This document shows, piece by piece, positions 1-7,741 of a DNA stretch of 31,847 nt. The notes beneath the pieces were generated by a model. The model was not told the origin of the DNA and ran no database searches. It saw nothing but the letters and a program-made list of their open reading frames with translations. Position 1 is the first letter of the stretch; every line of letters begins with the position of its first letter. Source of the DNA: Rhodoferax sp. UBA4127 (lineage in GTDB: Bacteria; Pseudomonadota; Gammaproteobacteria; Burkholderiales; Burkholderiaceae_C); the NCBI GenBank assembly GCA_002381045.1, contig DFWT01000262.1, positions 1 through 31,847 on the forward strand. Reading direction: 5' to 3'. Made by a program: the position numbers and the translations under genes.

Positions 1-3000
1 CCTTGCGCCAGTTCGCAGCCCACTTCCAGCAGCAATTTGCAATGGGCTTTTGTCTCTGCGCCTTCAGCCACGGCTTTGCGGCGAAACGCGCGCGCCAGGC
101 CCAACACGCCTTCAACGATGGCCAGGTCTTCCGGATCTTCCAGCATGTCGCGCACAAAGCTTTGGTCGATCTTGAGCACCTGGGCGGGAAGGCGTTTGAG
201 GTAGGTGAGTGACGAGTAACCGGTGCCAAAGTCGTCCAGCGCAAAGCCCACCCCGAAGCTGGCACATTCGCGCATGACGGTGGCCACTTGGCTGAGTTCG
301 TCGAGTGCGGCGGTTTCCAGCACTTCCAGTTCCAAGTGACCGTGGGGCACGGTCGGATGGGCGGCCAGCAGGGTTTTGAGCCGATCCGAAAAGTTGTGCT
401 CTTGCAGGTGGTAGGCTGAGATGTTGACGCTGACCGGGAGGTCCAGCCCCATGGCCAGCCAGTCTTCCATTTGTTGTAAGGCGGTGTCTAGCACCCACTC
501 GCCCAGGTTTACGCTCAGCGCATGGCCTTCTATGTCGGGTAAAAAAGTGCCCGGCGACCGCATGCCCAGTTCAGGGTGCTGCCAGCGGATCAGGGCTTCT
601 GCCCCGACCAGAGCGCCGGTGCGCAAGTTCACCTTGGGTTGGAAGTGCAGCACAAACTCGTCTTGGGCAATGGCCAAGCGTATGCGTTCCAAGGCCTCGT
701 TGCGTACACGCAAAGTGCGGTCGTGCTCGGTATCAAACAGGTGATACCGATTTTTGCCAGCCAGCTTAGCGCTGTACATGGCCTGATCGGCCTGGCGCAG
801 CAGTTGGTCGGCATCGGTGTCATCGGCCTGGGGGTAAAAGCTCACGCCTATGCTTGCGGAAACCGACAGGTTCAGGTTTTCCACCTGAGTTGGACGCGAA
901 GCCACATCGAGCAAGCGATTGATCAAGCCAATGCTGTCGTGCACGTCGGCCAGGTCAGCAAACACGGCCACAAATTCGTCACCACCCAGGCGTGCAATCG
1001 TGTCACCCTCGCGCAAAGTGGCTTTGAATTGGGTGGCGAGCTCCTTAAGCAACTGGTCACCGACGTTGTGGTCATAGTGGTCATTGACGGTCTTGAATCC
1101 GTCCAAGTCCAAGTAGGCGACGGCCATCTGCGTTCCGCGTCTTTTGGCTCGCACCATCACCTGCCCCATGCGGTCGGCCAGCAGAACCCGGTTTGGCAGA
1201 CCCGTGAGTTGGTCGTAATGGGCAATGCGCTCCAGGTAATTTTGGTGGGCTTTTTGGTAACTGATGTCGGTAAAGCTGCCCACCACCCGCAGCGCCTCAC
1301 CCTGCGCGTTGCGCTCCACCACACGTCCGCGGTCTTGTACCCAGATGGCTTGGCCGTCCTTGCGCACCAAGCGGTGTTCAGAGTGGTAGGTGTCACTCCT
1401 GCCTTGAATCAGATCGTCAATGCGTTGGCGCACCAGCTCACGATCCTCTGGGTGGGTGATGCGAACGAAGGCCTCCAGCGTGTTCGGCAGGTCGTCCGCC
1501 TTGTACTGGAGCGAGTCGTACCACTGCTGGTTGTGCAGCACATTGCCGCTGGGCAGGTGCCAGTCCCAAATGCCCTCACGGGTGATGCCCATCACGTGCT
1601 GCAGGCGCTGCTCGCTCTCGGTGACCTGCCGTTGTGCGTGAATCACATCGGTGATGTCCTGCGCCAGCACCAGGATTTGGTTGCCACCGTTCGCATCGCT
1701 GAACGGTTTTTTAATGGAGCGGTAGTGGCGGGTTTCACCGCTTGCGGTATCCAGACTGTCTTCAAAAACAACCTCGGCCACGCCACGGGCCATGATGTCT
1801 TGCACGTTTTTTCGGAAGGTGTCGGCCATTTCCTTTGGCACGCCAAAATCGCCATCGTGTTTGCCAATCATGGCCTCGGGCGTGGTGTTGTAGAGCTTTG
1901 CCAGTGCCTGGTTGGCAAGCAAAAAATCACCCTGACTGTCTTTGATGAGCAACGGGTCAGGGATCTCGTCAATGATGGTGCGTAGAAATGTCTCGTTGGC
2001 GCGCAAGGCACGCTCGGCCCGGTTGCGTTCCGAGGTGTTGATGTCAATGCAATACATCTCGGGGTCGCCATGGGCATTGTTGAGCATGACATGGCTTGAA
2101 AATACCTCGACTGACGCACCGTCGGCGCCGCTCAAGGTCAAGTCGCTTGACGGTATGGCCGGACCCCCCGCAGCCCAGGCATTGACAAAGCCAATCACCG
2201 CTTCGCGCATCGGCTCGGGAATGATCAGGTCTTCGAGTTGCCGGCCCATCGCCTGCTCACGGGTGTAGCCGTACAACGCCTCACTGGCTGGGTTCCAGAA
2301 AATGACCTGCCGCTGCTGGTTGTAGCCCTGCACCGAGATCGATGGCAACTGTTCAAAAATGGACTTGAAGCGGTGTTCGCTTTCTATCAAGGCTTCGTCG
2401 GCGCGTTTGACGTCGGTGATGTCACGTGCTACACCAAACAGGCCGGCGATTTGACCGCTGGCATCGCGAATTGGGTATTTGCGGTTGTCCACCCAGCCCT
2501 TGTGGCCGTCATTGGCAAGGTATTCCTGGACTTCGTGGGCGACTGCAAAACCTGCGAACACCTGTTTTTCCAGCCTGTAATAAACATCGGCATAGGCCTC
2601 AGGGAACAAGTCGTAATCGGTCTTGCCCAGCAAATCTGTCCAGTGCTCGGTCTGCTCAGTAATTGCCACCAGGGTCTGACTGGCACCTGTCATGACATGA
2701 TTGCGATCTTTGAAAAAAATGAAATCGTCCGTGTTCTCCATCATTGCCACAAAGTTGGGCGTCAACGGACTGGCGGTTTCTGTGTACAGACGCCGCGCGT
2801 CAGCCAGTCGCAGCGTCAGCAAAGGCGATGGTTCGGCATCGGTGCCCAATGTGTAGTCACCGCGAACGCAGCGGATGCGGCCATCGGCGTGGCGAATTCG
2901 AATGTTGAAGTGGCCGTTCGCAGGTGTCAGCGTGGGCGAAAAAAGCCTGTCAATGATGTCATGGTCGTCGGGGTGGACGAGGCTCAGCCACTGCGTGGCC

Positions 3001-3128
3001 CCGCCCAAAAATTGCGCTGAGGTGAAGCCAAGTAAATCGTGGATGGTGTCGTCGACAGAAACAACATGTGGCGCCGTTGCGTGCGTGAACTGGATAGCGA
3101 CTGGTGTGACTTGTGTGACTTGTGTCAT
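1..3128 (-). CDS. Multi-PAS GGDEF-EAL c-di-GMP turnover protein, C-terminus cut by window edge
   Basis: A cytoplasmic signalling protein expected to make and/or break cyclic di-GMP. The minus-strand frame is open from ATG 3128 to the left edge (about 1042 codons), so only the end of the EAL domain is missing. A GGGAG ribosome site lies 7 nt before the start. Reading N to C there are about five PAS-like units (near residues 1-115, 120-240, 250-365, 378-495 and 505-625), then GGDEF (about 635-800) and EAL (from about 815). The diguanylate cyclase signature RLGGDEF is intact (GGDEF at 715-719), with an RxxD inhibitory-site motif (REGD) five residues upstream. The phosphodiesterase signature EALIRW starts at residue 844, and DDFGTGYSS, a KIDQSF-type segment and AEGAET follow, so both domains look catalytically competent. 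No membrane segment is seen, so sensing is probably of an intracellular ligand or redox state through the PAS units. The gene begins 41 nt after gluQ and may be cotranscribed with it. Domain edges are estimates. Confidence 0.93.
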   Translation of the reverse strand, partial: MTQVTQVTPVAIQFTHATAPHVVSVDDTIHDLLGFTSAQFLGGATQWLSLVHPDDHDIIDRLFSPTLTPANGHFNIRIRHADGRIRCVRGDYTLGTDAEPSPLLTLRLADARRLYTETASPLTPNFVAMMENTDDFIFFKDRNHVMTGASQTLVAITEQTEHWTDLLGKTDYDLFPEAYADVYYRLEKQVFAGFAVAHEVQEYLANDGHKGWVDNRKYPIRDASGQIAGLFGVARDITDVKRADEALIESEHRFKSIFEQLPSISVQGYNQQRQVIFWNPASEALYGYTREQAMGRQLEDLIIPEPMREAVIGFVNAWAAGGPAIPSSDLTLSGADGASVEVFSSHVMLNNAHGDPEMYCIDINTSERNRAERALRANETFLRTIIDEIPDPLLIKDSQGDFLLANQALAKLYNTTPEAMIGKHDGDFGVPKEMADTFRKNVQDIMARGVAEVVFEDSLDTASGETRHYRSIKKPFSDANGGNQILVLAQDITDVIHAQRQVTESEQRLQHVMGITREGIWDWHLPSGNVLHNQQWYDSLQYKADDLPNTLEAFVRITHPEDRELVRQRIDDLIQGRSDTYHSEHRLVRKDGQAIWVQDRGRVVERNAQGEALRVVGSFTDISYQKAHQNYLERIAHYDQLTGLPNRVLLADRMGQVMVRAKRRGTQMAVAYLDLDGFKTVNDHYDHNVGDQLLKELATQFKATLREGDTIARLGGDEFVAVFADLADVHDSIGLINRLLDVASRPTQVENLNLSVSASIGVSFYPQADDTDADQLLRQADQAMYSAKLAGKNRYHLFDTEHDRTLRVRNEALERIRLAIAQDEFVLHFQPKVNLRTGALVGAEALIRWQHPELGMRSPGTFLPDIEGHALSVNLGEWVLDTALQQMEDWLAMGLDLPVSVNISAYHLQEHNFSDRLKTLLAAHPTVPHGHLELEVLETAALDELSQVATVMRECASFGVGFALDDFGTGYSSLTYLKRLPAQVLKIDQSFVRDMLEDPEDLAIVEGVLGLARAFRRKAVAEGAETKAHCKLLLEVGCELAQ

Positions 3129-3169
3129 TTTGTAACTCCCAGGTCTGATTATGCGGCAACGCAGTAGTG

Positions 3170-4138
3170 CTAAGTGGCTTGATGATTCCCCTTGATGTGC
3201 CGCAGCAACGCCCATCGCGCGACCCAGGTCACCAGTGCGTCTGATATCCCGCCGGCGTAGGGAGGCAGCGCAAGCGCTGCGGCAGCCAAGTTGAGGGCGG
3301 CAAGGGGGTCGCTCAGGTCCAAGGCTTGGGCGCCGTTTTGTTTGGAGAGTTTGCTGCCATCGGCACCTAGCACCAAGGGCGTGTGCAAGTAGCGCGGTGA
3401 GGGCAAGCCCAGGGCGCGTTGCAGAAGAATTTGGCGTGCGGTGTTGTCGGCCAGGTCTTCACCACGCACCACATCGGTCACGCCCTGGGCGGCGTCATCC
3501 ACCACCACCGCCAACTGGTAGGCGTGGCAGCCATCGGCGCGCTTCAAAATGAAATCACCCACCTCGGCCGCCACGTTTTGTTGTTGCGCGCCCAAGCGGC
3601 GATCGGTCCACTGCAGGGCTTCGTCGCTCACGCGCATTCGCCAGGCACGTGGACTGCGCCCTTGTAGGCCCGTGCGGCAGGTACCGGGGTATATCAGTTC
3701 GCCATGGCGCGGCTTGGTCTGGCCACTGCGTAGCAGGACTTGTTCAATGTCTTTGCGGCTGCAGGCGCAGGGGTAGGCATGGCCGCTGGCAATCAACCTG
3801 TCGAGAGCAACTTGATAGAGGTGTGTGCGCTGGGTTTGGTAGACCACGGGCTGGTCGCTGCGCAAACCACAAGTGGCCAGTTGCTGCAGGATGACAAGGT
3901 CCATGCCAGCCAGGCAGCGTGTGGTGTCCACATCTTCCATGCGCACCAGCCATTTGCCCCCTTGCGCTCGGGCATCCAGCCAACTGGCCAGCGCCGCCAC
4001 CAGAGACCCCGCATGTAACGGCCCGGTGGGCGAGGGTGCAAAGCGACCGATGTATGTGGCCCCCACGCTTGCCACTTTGTGTGCGGCGCTGCCCCCCGAA
4101 GGGGCCTTCGCGCCTTGGGGTGGCCCGGCGGCGCTCAT
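3170..4138 (-). CDS. gluQ: Glutamyl-Q tRNA(Asp) synthetase
   Basis: A truncated glutamyl-tRNA synthetase paralogue that activates glutamate and attaches it to queuosine at position 34 of tRNA(Asp). Seen: the class I core YIGRFAPSPTGPLHAGS (HIGH-like HAGS), a zinc-site pattern CAC...Y..GTC, and KLSKQN as the KMSKS-like motif; there is no anticodon-binding domain, as expected for this family. At 322 aa it is a little longer than usual because about 28 residues precede the conserved YIGRFAPS; those are rich in Ala/Gly/Pro/Ser and come from a dispersed repeat (see the repeat entry). The ATG at 4138 does have a plausible GAGG site 7 nt upstream; GTG codons at 4075 and 4066 are alternatives nearer the conserved start. 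It lies 21 nt after the FAD oxidoreductase and is probably cotranscribed with it. Confidence 0.93.
   Translation of the reverse strand: MSAAGPPQGAKAPSGGSAAHKVASVGATYIGRFAPSPTGPLHAGSLVAALASWLDARAQGGKWLVRMEDVDTTRCLAGMDLVILQQLATCGLRSDQPVVYQTQRTHLYQVALDRLIASGHAYPCACSRKDIEQVLLRSGQTKPRHGELIYPGTCRTGLQGRSPRAWRMRVSDEALQWTDRRLGAQQQNVAAEVGDFILKRADGCHAYQLAVVVDDAAQGVTDVVRGEDLADNTARQILLQRALGLPSPRYLHTPLVLGADGSKLSKQNGAQALDLSDPLAALNLAAAALALPPYAGGISDALVTWVARWALLRHIKGNHQAT
4060..4138. repeat. Dispersed GC-rich palindromic repeat of Comamonadaceae type
   Basis: A stretch reading CCCCACGCTT ... GCTGCCCCCCGAAGGGGCC ... CTTGGGGTGGCCCGGCGGCG that I recognise from memory as a common dispersed element in Comamonadaceae genomes, usually found between genes. 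On the minus strand it folds into a small hairpin with CCCC/GGGG arms and a TTCG loop (about 4092-4107). Here it covers the first codons of gluQ and ends at its ATG. No second copy was noticed in this window, so the repeat call rests on prior knowledge rather than internal comparison. Confidence 0.6.
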
Positions 4139-4159
4139 GCGTGCACCTCGCGCGCGTCC

Positions 4160-5215
4160 TCACATCGCTGAGAGCGCCAGTTCCAGCCCGGACACAAACG
4201 CGTCCTCCACGCGATGGCCCAAGCACCAGTCGCCACACACGCCCAAGCCCTTTTTTCCGTCCCACAGGTGGCTTTTGCCCAGCGGTTGTGTCGTTTTGGC
4301 GTAGAGCCAGCGCTGGCTGTCCACATGGCTGGGTTCGGCGCGGATGCCTGTGACTTCGGCGAAAGCTTTGAGCAATTTGGCTTCGGCACGTTGGTCGTCG
4401 TCATGGATGTGTTCTTGTGACCAGGCGGGGCTGGCCTGCACCGTCCAACGCTCAATCGGGTCACGGCCGGGCTTGCTGTTTTCGCGGGCCAGCCATGCAA
4501 TGCGGTGGTGCGTGCTGCGCGCGGCATTCCATTGCGGCCCCAAGGTGGACAAGCCTGGTTGCATGGCGTTTGGAAACGCAATCATCAATGTCCAGCAGGG
4601 GGCAACCTTGACCATGCTGATGTTCTTGACCCAAGCCGTTGTCAGCTCTGATGTTTGTAGCAAACTATGCCCTTGTGCTGAGGGGATGGCCAACAAAACA
4701 CCATCAAAGCCAGAAAACACATGCTGGGTGGCGTCAAGGCTTTCAGTGCGCAATTGCCATTGCTTGGCTTTCACTGCGTCACGTTCGATGCGCATTACCC
4801 GTGTTTGCAACTCGATACAGCCAGCGGCTTTCAGGGGCTCGGCCCAGGCGGCCACCAGGGACTTCATACCCGGCACACCCACCCAATGGGCGTCGCGGCT
4901 GGCCAGACCAGGGGCGGTGACATGGCCGAGTTCGTCCAGGATTTGGACAGAGTTGGCACTCCAGCGTTTGCAGATCGAAGGCGTGGTTTCCAAGGCAGTC
5001 AAAAAGCGCGGGTCGCGGGCGGTGAAGTATTGCGCGCCGTGGTCAAACGAACCGAAGGCGCTGTCGCGGGTGGCCATGCGGCCGCCGACGCCACGGCTCT
5101 TCTCAAAAATGGTGACGCGGTGGCCGGCCTGGACCAGGGTGCGCGCGCAGGTGATGCCGGCCATGCCGGCGCCAATGATTGCAAAGTGCTGAGGCGCGCG
5201 GGGGGATGAACTCAT
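4160..5215 (-). CDS. Renalase-like FAD/NAD(P)-dependent amine oxidase family protein
   Basis: A 351-residue flavoprotein with a Rossmann FAD-binding N-terminus, FAIIGAGMAGITCARTL (GxGxxG), at about residues 11-27, then the second ADP-binding segment IFEKSRGVGGRMATR and the HGAQYFTARD motif typical of bacterial renalase-like proteins. The C-terminus carries a second flavin-contact region (VCGDWCLGHRVEDAF). The family includes oxidoreductases that correct misreduced NAD(P)H isomers, but the substrate cannot be read from this sequence. ATG 5215 is supported by GGAGA with a 5-nt spacer. gluQ follows after 21 nt; a LysR gene lies 32 nt upstream on the same strand, so the three may be transcribed together. 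Confidence 0.85.
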   Translation of the reverse strand: MSSSPRAPQHFAIIGAGMAGITCARTLVQAGHRVTIFEKSRGVGGRMATRDSAFGSFDHGAQYFTARDPRFLTALETTPSICKRWSANSVQILDELGHVTAPGLASRDAHWVGVPGMKSLVAAWAEPLKAAGCIELQTRVMRIERDAVKAKQWQLRTESLDATQHVFSGFDGVLLAIPSAQGHSLLQTSELTTAWVKNISMVKVAPCWTLMIAFPNAMQPGLSTLGPQWNAARSTHHRIAWLARENSKPGRDPIERWTVQASPAWSQEHIHDDDQRAEAKLLKAFAEVTGIRAEPSHVDSQRWLYAKTTQPLGKSHLWDGKKGLGVCGDWCLGHRVEDAFVSGLELALSAM

Positions 5216-5247
5216 GAAATCTCCGTTGTCTGTGAATGGGTCCGACT

Positions 5248-6183
5248 TTACACGCCCCGGTGCCGCTCCAACAGGGCGCTGCGTGTGGTAGGACTTTCAA
5301 GCTGCTTGAGCCACCATTGCAGAGCGCGGCCCTGCTTTCCACCCGCCGTGCGCCAGGCGTAATTGACCCGCACTAAGCGCGCCGGGTGTTGGGTGGCTTT
5401 GACCACCAGTCGCCCGGTGTCAATGTGCGGGCCAGCCATGCATTCTGGCAATTGGCCGCAACCCAGGCCGCGCAGTTGGGCATCCAGCTTGTCTTGCATG
5501 GTGGCTACGGTAAACACGTCCTGGCCTCCAAGCAGCCCAATGGTTACGCCGCGCCCCCGGCTGATGGTGTCGGCCACCGCCACCGCCCGGTGGCTACGGA
5601 CCGCTTCGTCGCTCATGGGTTCGGGCGCGTTGGCCAGTGGGTGGTGCGGTGCCACGGCATAAACAAACTTCACGTCGCCAAGCAGCTTGAACTGCAAGTG
5701 GTTGGTTTGCATCAGGTCGGCCACTCCCAGGGCCAGGTCAGCCTGGCCGCTGGTCAAGGCTTCAAGCGTGCCGGACAGGGTTTCATCGCGCAGGCGGATG
5801 CGGGTGGGCGGGCTTTGGGCCAGAAAGCTGTCGCACAGCTCCATCACCGTGGCTTTGGCGATGATGCTGTCCACCGCGATGGTGAACTGCGGCTCCCAAC
5901 CGGTGGCCACGCGTTTGACCCGGTTGGCGACCGCGTCCAGGTCTTCCAGCAGGCGCTCGGCTTCGCGCAGCAACTCCAGCCCGGCCTCGGTGGGTTTGGC
6001 TTGGCGCGAACTTCGGTCAAACAACAGCACGTCCAGTGCGTCTTCCACTTGGCGCACCCGGTAGGTCAGGGCGCTGGGCACCAGGTCGAGTGCCCGAGCG
6101 GCGGCGGCAAAGCTGCCTGTGGTGGCAATCGATTGCAGCATCGTCAAGGTGTCGGGGGTCAATGCATGGTGTGCTTTTTGCAT
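5248..6183 (-). CDS. LysR-family transcriptional regulator
   Basis: A 311-residue regulator with the winged helix-turn-helix of the LysR family at about residues 10-68 (motif GSFAAAARALDLVPSALTYRVRQVE), a linker helix, and a periplasmic-binding-like effector domain from about residue 95 to the end. It is divergent from the pirin gene, with 108 nt between start codons that contain a LysR-style dyad (6200-6214). Regulators of this family usually control the divergent neighbour and themselves, so the pirin/flavodoxin pair is the likely target; the effector is unknown. No strong Shine-Dalgarno is visible before ATG 6183. Confidence 0.93.
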   Translation of the reverse strand: MQKAHHALTPDTLTMLQSIATTGSFAAAARALDLVPSALTYRVRQVEDALDVLLFDRSSRQAKPTEAGLELLREAERLLEDLDAVANRVKRVATGWEPQFTIAVDSIIAKATVMELCDSFLAQSPPTRIRLRDETLSGTLEALTSGQADLALGVADLMQTNHLQFKLLGDVKFVYAVAPHHPLANAPEPMSDEAVRSHRAVAVADTISRGRGVTIGLLGGQDVFTVATMQDKLDAQLRGLGCGQLPECMAGPHIDTGRLVVKATQHPARLVRVNYAWRTAGGKQGRALQWWLKQLESPTTRSALLERHRGV

Positions 6184-6199
6184 GATGAATTAGATTAAG

Positions 6200-6214
6200 T
6201 TCAAATTCATTGAA
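6200..6214. promoter_or_regulatory. Candidate LysR operator (TTCAA-N5-TTGAA)
   Basis: A perfect 5-bp inverted repeat, TTCAA ATTCA TTGAA, lies 17 bp upstream of the LysR start and 77 bp before the pirin start. It contains the T-N11-A core (T6201 to A6213) expected for LysR-type regulators. The assignment is by pattern and position only. No convincing -35/-10 pair could be chosen nearby. Confidence 0.5.
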
Positions 6215-6291
6215 TGATGCCATCAAATGCACATTAGTGCTGGTGCATGCCAAGGCACCTACAGTTCAGTCTCTATACAGGAGAACCCAGG

Positions 6292-6993
6292 ATGATGACC
6301 CTCAGACCGTCAAAAGAGCGTGGCTATGCAGACCATGGCTGGCTTCAGTCGTTTCACAGTTTTTCGTTTGCCGGCTACTACGATCCCAAGCACATGGGCT
6401 GGGGAAACTTGCGGGTGATCAACGAGGACTGGATTGCCGCCGGCAAAGGCTTTGGCACCCATGGCCACCGCGACATGGAAATCATCACTTACGTGCTGAC
6501 AGGTTCACTGGCGCACAAAGACAGCATGGGCAACGTAAAGGCCATTCCTCCGGGTGACGTGCAGCGCATGAGTGCTGGCACCGGTGTTCAACACAGCGAG
6601 TTCAACCACGCTCCCAATGACACCACCCACCTGCTACAAATTTGGATAGAACCGAATGTACTTTCGGTGTCACCAAGCTATGAACAAAAGTCGTTTTCTG
6701 CTGCTGAAAAGCAAGGCGTACTTCGCCTGGTGGCTTCACCTGACGGTGCCCAAGGCTCGGTCACAATCCACGCCGATGCCAGCTTGTATGCGGGCTTGTT
6801 TGATGCTGGGCAAACTGCGGATTTACCTCTAAGGCCAGGGCGCAAAGCCTATGTGCATCTGGTGCGAGGCACATTGATGGTCAATGGCATGGCGTTGACT
6901 GCTGGCGATGCCGCGTTGCTAAACGATGAGACGGCGGTGAGGATTTCGCAGGCGCAAGCCGCAGAAGTGTTGGTGTTTGATTTGAGCGCCTGA
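6292..6993 (+). CDS. Pirin family protein (bicupin, YhhW-like)
   Basis: A 233-residue two-cupin protein. The N-terminal cupin shows the family signature: HGWLQSFHSFSF, GWGNLRVINED, then the metal-binding histidines in GTHGHRDMEI and the His/Glu pair in QHSEFN. Relatives bind one iron or other divalent metal; E. coli YhhW has quercetin 2,3-dioxygenase activity, but the natural role is unclear. ATG 6292 is chosen because AGGAGA sits 7 nt upstream; the frame is open further upstream but without such a site, and the second ATG (6295) would be 10 nt away. The gene is divergent from a LysR regulator and followed 67 nt later by a flavodoxin-like gene, so a shared role in quinone or electrophile stress is plausible but inferred. 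Confidence 0.92.
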   Translation: MMTLRPSKERGYADHGWLQSFHSFSFAGYYDPKHMGWGNLRVINEDWIAAGKGFGTHGHRDMEIITYVLTGSLAHKDSMGNVKAIPPGDVQRMSAGTGVQHSEFNHAPNDTTHLLQIWIEPNVLSVSPSYEQKSFSAAEKQGVLRLVASPDGAQGSVTIHADASLYAGLFDAGQTADLPLRPGRKAYVHLVRGTLMVNGMALTAGDAALLNDETAVRISQAQAAEVLVFDLSA

Positions 6994-7002
6994 GAAGGTG
7001 CG

Positions 7003-7017
7003 TTCCCCACCGGGGAA
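7003..7017 (+). terminator. Hairpin with T-rich tail between pirin and flavodoxin genes
   Basis: TTCCCC-ACC-GGGGAA forms a 6-bp stem with a 3-nt loop starting 10 nt after the pirin stop. Downstream is a very T-rich stretch (about 7023-7046). It could be a rho-independent or attenuating terminator; the T run starts several bases after the stem, so it is not a textbook case. Confidence 0.35.
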
Positions 7018-7060
7018 GCTGGTTTTGTGTTGTTTTTATTTTTTTATTAGGAGTTTCACC

Positions 7061-7615
7061 ATGGCAAAAATTGCTGTTGTTTTTCACTCGGGTTATGGCC
7101 ACACTTTGCGCATGGCGCAATCAGTGGCTGAAGGCGCAGATGCCGACCTGGTTCCCATAGATGTCGATGGTAACGTGTCAGAAGCAGGCTGGGCTACGCT
7201 TAACGACGCAGACGCCATCATCATGGGCAGCCCGACCTACATGGGCAGTGTCAGCTGGCAGTTCAAAAAGTTTGCCGACGCCAGCAGCAAACCCTGGTTC
7301 AGTCAGGCATGGAAAGACAAGGTGTTTGCCGGCTTCACCAACAGCGCCACGATGAACGGCGACAAGCTGTCCACCTTGCATTACCTGTTCACGCTGGCCA
7401 TGCAACAGGGCGGTATTTGGGTGGGCACGGCCTTGATGCCAAGCAATAGCAAGGCAGCCCAACGAAATGATGTGAACTACGTAGGATCTTTTGCCGGTGC
7501 GATGGCACAGTCACCCTCTGATGCGTCGCCAGCGGAGATGTTGCCTGGGGATCTGGAGACGGCGCGCCTGTTCGGTAAGCGGGTGGCAGAAGTCACTTCC
7601 AAGTTCAAAGGCTGA
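7061..7615 (+). CDS. Flavodoxin-like NAD(P)H-dependent oxidoreductase (WrbA-like)
   Basis: A 184-residue flavodoxin-fold protein. The FMN phosphate-binding loop is seen near the N-terminus (VVFHSGYGHTLRMAQSV) and the isoalloxazine-binding loop follows as IMGSPTYMGSVSWQFKKF; a later segment (GFTNSATMNGDK) also matches the WrbA/quinone-reductase pattern. Such proteins reduce quinones or flavins using NAD(P)H. ATG 7061 is chosen for its TAGGAG site with 7-nt spacing; an in-frame extension upstream would run through the T-rich leader and is unlikely. It follows the pirin gene on the same strand and may share control by the divergent LysR regulator. Confidence 0.9.
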   Translation: MAKIAVVFHSGYGHTLRMAQSVAEGADADLVPIDVDGNVSEAGWATLNDADAIIMGSPTYMGSVSWQFKKFADASSKPWFSQAWKDKVFAGFTNSATMNGDKLSTLHYLFTLAMQQGGIWVGTALMPSNSKAAQRNDVNYVGSFAGAMAQSPSDASPAEMLPGDLETARLFGKRVAEVTSKFKG

Positions 7616-7635
7616 TTCCCTGACTGTGGTGTAAA

Positions 7636-7656
7636 AGCGAAGCCAGTGGCTTCGCT
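7636..7656. other. Perfect 9-bp stem-loop in the leader of the TonB-receptor gene
   Basis: AGCGAAGCC-AGT-GGCTTCGCT is a perfect 9-bp inverted repeat 20 nt after the flavodoxin stop and 85 nt before the receptor start. A second, weaker stem CTGCG/CGCAG lies at 7665-7680. On the plus strand no T run follows; on the minus strand the stem is followed by TTTT. It may terminate transcription or form part of an untranslated leader. Confidence 0.4.
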
Positions 7657-7741
7657 GAGCTCATCTGCGCACAAACGCAGGTGAGAGGTGCCAACAGGGG
7701 CAAAATGGCGTCAGGGAGACACCATTCACTGCCGCTGTCCT

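Noticed and set aside
576..1985. Long plus-strand open frame (469 codons)
   Set aside because: It is the antisense shadow of the GGDEF-EAL gene, whose motifs lie in the minus frame; its translation shows no family features.
7616..7741. Cobalamin riboswitch before the TonB receptor
   Set aside because: Only scattered similarity to conserved boxes (AGCC-AGTGG, GTCAGGGAGAC); the core is missing, and at about 126 nt the leader is too short for the usual B12 element.
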